From Bacteroidota bacterium (GTDB lineage Bacteria; Bacteroidota; Bacteroidia; Cytophagales; Cyclobacteriaceae): DNA of 18,858 nt. The notes under the pieces were generated by a model. It made no database searches, was not told where the DNA came from, and saw nothing but the letters and a program-made list of their open reading frames with translations. The position numbers were made by a program, and so were the translations under genes. The stretch spans positions 1-18,858 of the forward strand of contig JAHEMS010000011.1 in the NCBI GenBank assembly GCA_024643595.1, written 5' to 3'. The number at the start of each line of letters is the position of its first letter. The stretch's first letter is position 1. Shown here piece by piece: positions 14,201-18,858 of the stretch.

Positions 14201-16036
14201 TTACTCCACCGTAACCGACTTCGCTAAGTTCCGTGGCTGATCCACGTTGCAATTCCTCAAGACAGCGATATGATAGGATAAAAGTTGCAATGGGATAACC
14301 GATATTAAAGGCATAAGCGATTCCGTAACAGCAGGAACTTCAATCACAAAGTCAGACATTGGTGGAATGGTGGAGTCACCTTCAGTAACCACCGAAATCA
14401 CTCTTCCTTTTCGCGCTTTTACTTCCTGAATGTTGGAGACGACTTTTTCATAAGAGCTGTCTTTCGTAGCGATAAAGACCACCGGCATTTCCGCATCAAT
14501 TAAGGCAATTGGTCCGTGCTTCATTTCTGCAGCCGGATATCCTTCTGCGTGGATGTAAGATATCTCCTTTAGTTTAAGCGCACCTTCTAATGCCACCGGG
14601 AAATTATATCCTCTTCCCAGGTAAATGAAATTTCGCGCGTCTTTAAATTCCGCTGCAATCTTTTCAATTTGATCATTGAGCATAAGGGCTTTCTCCACCT
14701 TAGCTGGAAGGTTCTCCATCTCTACCATCAACTCATTGAATTTCTGCTCGGTTATGGTACCCTTTTTTTGTGCTACAATCAATGCGATCATATTGAGTAC
14801 GGTGAGCTGAGCAGTAAATGCTTTTGTACTGGCCACACCAATTTCAGGGCCTGCGTGCGTATATGCACCAGCATGCGTTGCTCTGGGGATAGAAGAGCCC
14901 ACCACGTTACATACGCCAAAAATGATGGCCCCTTTCGATTTGGCCAGGTCAATGGCCGCTAATGTGTCGGCTGTTTCTCCTGATTGAGAAATGGCAATGA
15001 CAACGTCACCTTCGCGAATAATTGGATTACGGTATCTGAATTCTGATGCATATTCTACTTCGACGGGAATGCGACAAAACTCTTCAAAGAAGTATTCGGC
15101 CACTAGACCTGCATGCCAGGAAGTTCCGCAGGCAACAATTAAAATTCGATCAGCATTAATTAGCCGATTTAAATATTCACGAAGCCCTCCTAAAATTAAT
15201 CGGCCGCCAGTTGCATCAAGACGACCTCTCATACAATCTTTTATCGAACGCGGTTGTTCAAAAATTTCTTTGAGCATAAAGTGTTCGTATCCACCTTTTT
15301 CAATAGCCTCCAATTCAAGGTCGATGGTTTGAACATAAGGAGTCAGTGGCAGATTGGAGGTGTCTTTGACGGTGAGATGTCCGTGATTGATGATGGCAAT
15401 TTCCTGATCATTCAAATAGACGACTTCATTCGTGTATTCGATGATGGGCGTTGCATCTGAGGCCATAAAGAATTCGTCTTTACCGACACCCAATACCAAG
15501 GGACTTCCTTTTCTGGCCGCAATTAAAAGATCAGGGTCCTGTAAAGACATGACTACGATAGCATAAGCTCCCACCACTTTAGTAAGCGCCAGGCGTACCG
15601 CTTCATCTAAGGCGCATTGCTCATTTTCTTTAATGTCTTCAATGAAATGAATGAATACTTCTGTATCCGTTTCACTTAAAAAAGTATGTCCCTTTCTTTG
15701 TAGTTCTTGTTTTAGAGAAGAGTAATTTTCTATAATACCATTGTGTATAATGGCGAGATTTTTAGTAGCTGAGTAGTGGGGGTGGGCATTTTCATCATTC
15801 GGTTCGCCGTGGGTTGCCCAACGGGTATGCCCCATGCCAATGTGACTATCAAGTGCCTGACCTTTAATGAAAGATTCTAATTCGGCGACCTTGCCTTTTT
15901 TTTTATAGATATTAAGCCCACCATTCAAAAGTGCGATACCAGCACTGTCATAGCCCCGGTATTCCAAACGTTTCAGTCCCTTAATAATCACTTCGTGAGC
16001 CTGACGATGACCCACATAGGCAACGATTCCGCACAT
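14201..16036 (-). CDS. glmS: Glutamine--fructose-6-phosphate aminotransferase (isomerizing)
   Basis: GlmS makes glucosamine-6-phosphate from fructose-6-phosphate and glutamine, the entry step to UDP-GlcNAc for peptidoglycan and lipopolysaccharide. The 611-residue protein begins MCGIVAYVG, with Cys2 as the glutaminase nucleophile. LEYRGYDSAG is at 24-33 and HTRWATHGEP at 70-79. Two SIS sugar-isomerase domains fill the second half, with SQSGETADT near 350-360 and a GYPAAEMKHGPIALID segment near 500. The end, NLAKSVTVE, is the standard C-terminus that closes the active site. It starts 9 bp after the DUF4270 gene, so it is the last gene of a three-gene operon. No glmS-ribozyme-like leader is possible in that spacing. 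Confidence 0.97.
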   Translation of the reverse strand: MCGIVAYVGHRQAHEVIIKGLKRLEYRGYDSAGIALLNGGLNIYKKKGKVAELESFIKGQALDSHIGMGHTRWATHGEPNDENAHPHYSATKNLAIIHNGIIENYSSLKQELQRKGHTFLSETDTEVFIHFIEDIKENEQCALDEAVRLALTKVVGAYAIVVMSLQDPDLLIAARKGSPLVLGVGKDEFFMASDATPIIEYTNEVVYLNDQEIAIINHGHLTVKDTSNLPLTPYVQTIDLELEAIEKGGYEHFMLKEIFEQPRSIKDCMRGRLDATGGRLILGGLREYLNRLINADRILIVACGTSWHAGLVAEYFFEEFCRIPVEVEYASEFRYRNPIIREGDVVIAISQSGETADTLAAIDLAKSKGAIIFGVCNVVGSSIPRATHAGAYTHAGPEIGVASTKAFTAQLTVLNMIALIVAQKKGTITEQKFNELMVEMENLPAKVEKALMLNDQIEKIAAEFKDARNFIYLGRGYNFPVALEGALKLKEISYIHAEGYPAAEMKHGPIALIDAEMPVVFIATKDSSYEKVVSNIQEVKARKGRVISVVTEGDSTIPPMSDFVIEVPAVTESLMPLISVIPLQLLSYHIAVLRNCNVDQPRNLAKSVTVE

Positions 16037-16045
16037 ATGAAATGT

Positions 16046-17485
16046 TTATTGGTTAGTCAATGTAGTTCGTGTATAGTAAATTTTCAGTTTTACATTGTCT
16101 TTAGAAAACACTGACCGGTCTACTGATTTACCCGGTTGCGGATTTAATGATTGTATAGACCAATATGGATATCGAGTTTGTTTTATATCAAATAACTTTT
16201 GGATAAACAAGGTTGGTATACCATTGTAACTATTTGTTTCAGCTAAATAATTTAGAGGTAATACTTTGCCTTGATCCAGCGCGACATAAAATTTTGATTG
16301 ATCTCCGAGGGTAAGTAATCCCTCAAACGCTAAATAATCGGTGGTATCCTGATTGTTTTTTAATGTTTTAAACCGGTTGTCCGATTTCAGCATTGACATA
16401 GAAAGACTTTTTGGGAAATTGTATGTTGAAGAGTTATCAACGTTGGAAATTTCCAACTCTGCCGAATTCACAATAATATAAGAAAGAGTATCTATGTAGT
16501 CATAAAATTTAGTAAAATCCACTTTCGTGTAAACAGAAGAACCACTCTGAATGTATCGATTAGGCCCCGGGTCGAAATCCGTATAAAATTGATTTAACCC
16601 GGATAGCACAGTCGAGGATCGATCACCCGTTATTTGTGAGAAGCTAATGTGTTGTGTGAAATCAAAGTTTATATAGGTAGTATCTGCATCATTATGATAA
16701 TATAGATAGATTAAGCTATGTAAATTATCAACGGGATTAAATCCTATAATCTTATCCGATTGTTGAGGTACAATAGCCAATCCTTTGAAATTTTCTTTAA
16801 ATATTTCAAAATCAGTATAATTTATATCCTCAGGATTAATGGCACCAAATAATCGCTGACCAAACGCGTCATCAAGTTTAACGACAATATTAATTACTGA
16901 ATCAGCATCAGTGTCTTCAAACTCTTCCTTATAATAATCATAGTTAATATCAATTGATGTTGATCCAAGTGGAGTGCCGGAAAGGCTTACGGCAGAATTG
17001 GAGAAATGCTGATCTTCACTTTTTAGTGACTGGGTAAGTTCATAAATATCAAAATTCTGAGTCGTTTTACCAGTAGCTCCATAACAATAAAAATCAACGC
17101 GCATCTGAAATACGATTGAATCAAACACTGCACCATCCGGTATTGATGCATTAATATTAGAGGGCTTGTACTGCATGATTGGTTGTGCCTTGATTTGCCC
17201 AAATATGGGATCATCATAGCTGCCGGCTAATATCCTGTTTGTTTCTCCGGTTAAGTTTGTGGTTCTGAGGGAGTCCATCCAAAGGACGGTGCTCGGCAAA
17301 ACAAATTCCTGATAATAAGTTTTGATCTTATTTTGTTCGCTTTTAAACCCCAGCGTTGTCAGGTCTTCCTCACAGGCAAATAACAAAAGTAAAAATGGGA
17401 ACAGGTAAACTGGCTTAACCCACCAGTTCGGTATAGAGGGTGTAAAACGATTCAGTATAGTTATCGTCTTTTTCGATGGTTTCAA
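16046..17485 (-). CDS. DUF4270 lipoprotein
   Basis: The protein is 479 residues from the first available start. A hydrophobic segment ends in a lipobox (LLLLFAC, Cys38), so it is probably a lipoprotein carried to the outer membrane. The segment after the lipobox, EEDLTTLGFKSEQNKIKTYY, and the later ILAGSYDDPIFGQIKA fit DUF4270, a Bacteroidota family of unknown function often found beside glycogen-synthase-like genes and glmS. No ATG or GTG precedes the lipobox in frame. The best start is TTG at 17485, with AAAGAG about 7 bases upstream. That puts 71 bp inside the preceding gene; ATA and CTG codons nearer the hydrophobic core are alternatives. glmS follows 9 bp later. Confidence 0.83.
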   Translation of the reverse strand: MKPSKKTITILNRFTPSIPNWWVKPVYLFPFLLLLFACEEDLTTLGFKSEQNKIKTYYQEFVLPSTVLWMDSLRTTNLTGETNRILAGSYDDPIFGQIKAQPIMQYKPSNINASIPDGAVFDSIVFQMRVDFYCYGATGKTTQNFDIYELTQSLKSEDQHFSNSAVSLSGTPLGSTSIDINYDYYKEEFEDTDADSVINIVVKLDDAFGQRLFGAINPEDINYTDFEIFKENFKGLAIVPQQSDKIIGFNPVDNLHSLIYLYYHNDADTTYINFDFTQHISFSQITGDRSSTVLSGLNQFYTDFDPGPNRYIQSGSSVYTKVDFTKFYDYIDTLSYIIVNSAELEISNVDNSSTYNFPKSLSMSMLKSDNRFKTLKNNQDTTDYLAFEGLLTLGDQSKFYVALDQGKVLPLNYLAETNSYNGIPTLFIQKLFDIKQTRYPYWSIQSLNPQPGKSVDRSVFSKDNVKLKIYYTRTTLTNQ

Positions 17486-18218
17486 TTTTAGTCTCTTTAA
17501 GCTTCTTAACTAATCCTTCTAACTTTTTATTGTCCCCAGCCATTAACACTACATCAGAGAATTGGGCGCCTAATTTAATAAAGCCTTCGTAATCTGCCGT
17601 TTTTAAATGTCCAAGCATATTGTCTTCAATATCCATCATACGCACCTTGCCCATAAGGTCACCCTTAAATTTGTGTGTAAAGCTGTTATTATAAATAGTG
17701 AAAACGGCCTTCGTGTTTTTAAACAGGGGATCGTTTTTGTAGGTAGTCTTTAAATAGAGTGGAATGAAACTTGTAATCCAGTCATTGCAATGAACGATGT
17801 CAGGCGCCCAGCCTAGTTTACGCACCGTCTCAATCACGCCTTTACAGAAGAAGATAGCACGTTCGTCATTGTCTTCATAAAACTTATTTTCTTTATCATG
17901 AAATACAGACTTACGGTGAAAATAGTCCTCATTGTCGATAAAATAAACTTGCAGTTTGGCATTGGGTATGGATGCCACCTTGATTATTAGTGGTTTTTCT
18001 TCATCACCAACCGCAATATTTATTCCGGAAAGACGGACAACTTCATGTAATCGGTTCTTTCTTTCATTGATCAGGCCAAACCTTGGCACTAAAATTCGAA
18101 TCTCCATTCCTTTTTCCTGCATTGCCTGGGGCAGTTTTCTCACGAAATCAGAGACTTCCGTGGTTTGTAAAAAAGGGTTGATTTCACTGGCTACATAAAG
18201 GATTCGAATCTTGGACAT
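17415..18218 (-). CDS. Glycogen/starch synthase-like protein, N-terminal domain only
   Basis: The 267-residue protein from the ATG at 18218 corresponds to the N-terminal GT5 domain of glycogen synthase. Its start, KIRILYVASEINPF, replaces the usual catalytic entry, and WAPDIVHCNDWITSFIPLYL near 140-160 matches the HxHDW region. NTKAVFTIYNNSF and a GFIKLGAQFSDVV stretch follow. The C-terminal domain that completes the enzyme is absent, and the ADP-glucose motif KxGGL is replaced by TTEVSDF. It is therefore probably not a working glucan synthase. The 3' end overlaps the DUF4270 start by 71 bp, and it leads the operon to glmS. A GTG 39 bases upstream was rejected because the family starts at MSKIRIL. 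A promoter lies at 18257-18287. Confidence 0.83.
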   Translation of the reverse strand: MSKIRILYVASEINPFLQTTEVSDFVRKLPQAMQEKGMEIRILVPRFGLINERKNRLHEVVRLSGINIAVGDEEKPLIIKVASIPNAKLQVYFIDNEDYFHRKSVFHDKENKFYEDNDERAIFFCKGVIETVRKLGWAPDIVHCNDWITSFIPLYLKTTYKNDPLFKNTKAVFTIYNNSFTHKFKGDLMGKVRMMDIEDNMLGHLKTADYEGFIKLGAQFSDVVLMAGDNKKLEGLVKKLKETKIETIEKDDNYTESFYTLYTELVG

Positions 18219-18256
18219 AAAATTGGACTTTAAATACTGACAGAAAAAGCGAGCCA

Positions 18257-18287
18257 CAAAAGTACGGAATTTTTACCCCTTCTTCAA
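18257..18287 (-). promoter_or_regulatory. Promoter candidate for the glycogen-synthase-like/DUF4270/glmS operon
   Basis: On the minus strand TTG (18287-18285), a 20 base spacer and TACTTTTG (18264-18257) match the Bacteroidota -33/-7 consensus. The leader to the ATG at 18218 is about 30 bases. This is the clearest promoter in the window. Confidence 0.6.
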
Positions 18288-18305
18288 CTTATCTTCCGGG
18301 ATAAG
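18288..18305. repeat. Inverted repeat between the divergent operon and panC
   Basis: CTTATC and GATAAG flank a 6 base spacer. The repeat abuts the -33 element of the leftward operon and lies 33 bases before the panC ATG, so a shared operator is possible. It may also be chance. Confidence 0.3.
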
Positions 18306-18338
18306 AGCTATATTAGCGACCCCAAAAAAAGCCCCTTT

Positions 18339-18858
18339 ATGGAGATTTTCTCACAAATTGGACCGCTAAGGGCCTTTTTAGATCGAAAAAAAAAGCTTGG
18401 AATATCGGTTGGTTTTGTGCCTACCATGGGCGCATTGCACAAGGGGCATGTCGCTTTGATCAGGGAATCCTTAAAGGAAAACGCTATAACTGTATGTAGC
18501 ATTTTTGTTAATCCAGCCCAATTTAATGATCCAGATGACCTTGCAAGGTATCCCAGAACAATGGAGAATGATATTGAGATGTTGAAATTGGCTGGATGTG
18601 ATGTGTTATTTTGCCCTTCAAGCGAGGAAATCTATCCGGAGAAATCGGATATTTTGGTTCAATTTGGATACCTAGAGCATGTTTTGGAGGGTAAATTCAG
18701 ACCAGGCCATTTCAGCGGGGTAGCTAAAGTAGTGATCAAATTACTTAATATAGTACAGCCTGATCGGACCTATTTTGGACAGAAAGATTATCAGCAATTC
18801 AAAATTGTAGATCGCATGGTGCGAGAGCTGATGTTTAACACCACCTTGTGTAGTGTAC
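18339..18858 (+). CDS. panC: Pantoate--beta-alanine ligase, 3' end cut
   Basis: PanC joins pantoate and beta-alanine with ATP to make pantothenate, the precursor of coenzyme A. The visible 173 codons start MEIFSQIGPLRAFLDRKKK. VGFVPTMGALHKGHVALI (24-41) carries the nucleotide-binding HIGH-like HKGH. FVNPAQFNDPDDLARYPRT follows, then KFRPGHFSGVAKVV and the ATP-site FGQKDYQQ. The family is about 280 residues, so roughly 110 residues lie past the window end. The ATG at 18339 fits the family start. It diverges from the glycogen-synthase-like gene with about 120 bp between start codons. Confidence 0.96.
   Translation, partial: MEIFSQIGPLRAFLDRKKKLGISVGFVPTMGALHKGHVALIRESLKENAITVCSIFVNPAQFNDPDDLARYPRTMENDIEMLKLAGCDVLFCPSSEEIYPEKSDILVQFGYLEHVLEGKFRPGHFSGVAKVVIKLLNIVQPDRTYFGQKDYQQFKIVDRMVRELMFNTTLCSV

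Noticed and set aside
18200..18212. GATTCGAATC palindrome resembling a tRNA T-loop
   Set aside because: It encodes the KIRIL start of the glycogen-synthase-like protein, and no cloverleaf can be drawn around it.

Overview
The window looks like chromosomal core sequence of a member of the Bacteroidota, probably a Cytophagales-type bacterium. Three things point there: a DUF4270 lipoprotein gene placed between a glycogen-synthase-like gene and glmS, with panC divergent; several promoter -7 candidates that fit the Bacteroidota TAnnTTTG consensus; and moderately AT-rich DNA with weak ribosome binding sites. I see no rRNA, tRNA, CRISPR array, insertion sequence or phage gene.

Layout. 1-706 (-) is a 3'-truncated saccharopine/alanine-dehydrogenase-like NAD(P) oxidoreductase. 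792-1394 (+) is a membrane methyltransferase of the isoprenylcysteine methyltransferase type. Its end overlaps the end of a leftward block: gltX, a 73-residue basic protein, an exported M14 metallopeptidase and an AIM24/TIGR00266 protein. glnS diverges from gltX across 158 bp that carries a -7 element for each gene. A hairpin separates glnS from the convergent ridA. ridA in turn diverges from a short operon of a cofactor-site-lacking 3-hydroxyacyl-CoA-dehydrogenase-like protein and a secreted CAP protein.

9305-11973 (+) is the most distinctive part. It holds an AraC-type regulator, a cysteine-dioxygenase-like cupin, a DsrE-family protein with a CVCPPC cluster, and a thioredoxin-like DUF3088 protein. 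Three of the four products belong to sulfur or thiol families and all four point the same way, so I infer a small regulated thiol or sulfur-handling module. An extensive hairpin follows the DsrE gene and a terminator-like hairpin closes the group.

12033-14039 (-) is an adenylate-cyclase / TolB-like / TPR protein. A 161 bp gap with two perfect inverted repeats follows. Then comes the leftward operon of a glycogen-synthase-like protein, DUF4270 and glmS, read from a good promoter candidate at 18257-18287. panC diverges at the right edge and is cut by the window end.

How the genes relate: gltX and glnS charge tRNA-Glu and tRNA-Gln. glmS makes glucosamine-6-phosphate for the cell envelope, and panC makes pantothenate for coenzyme A. 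The degenerate glycogen-synthase-like and dehydrogenase-like proteins keep family folds but appear to have lost key substrate or cofactor residues, which hints at roles other than the textbook ones. Motif positions come from reading by eye; no database search was run.
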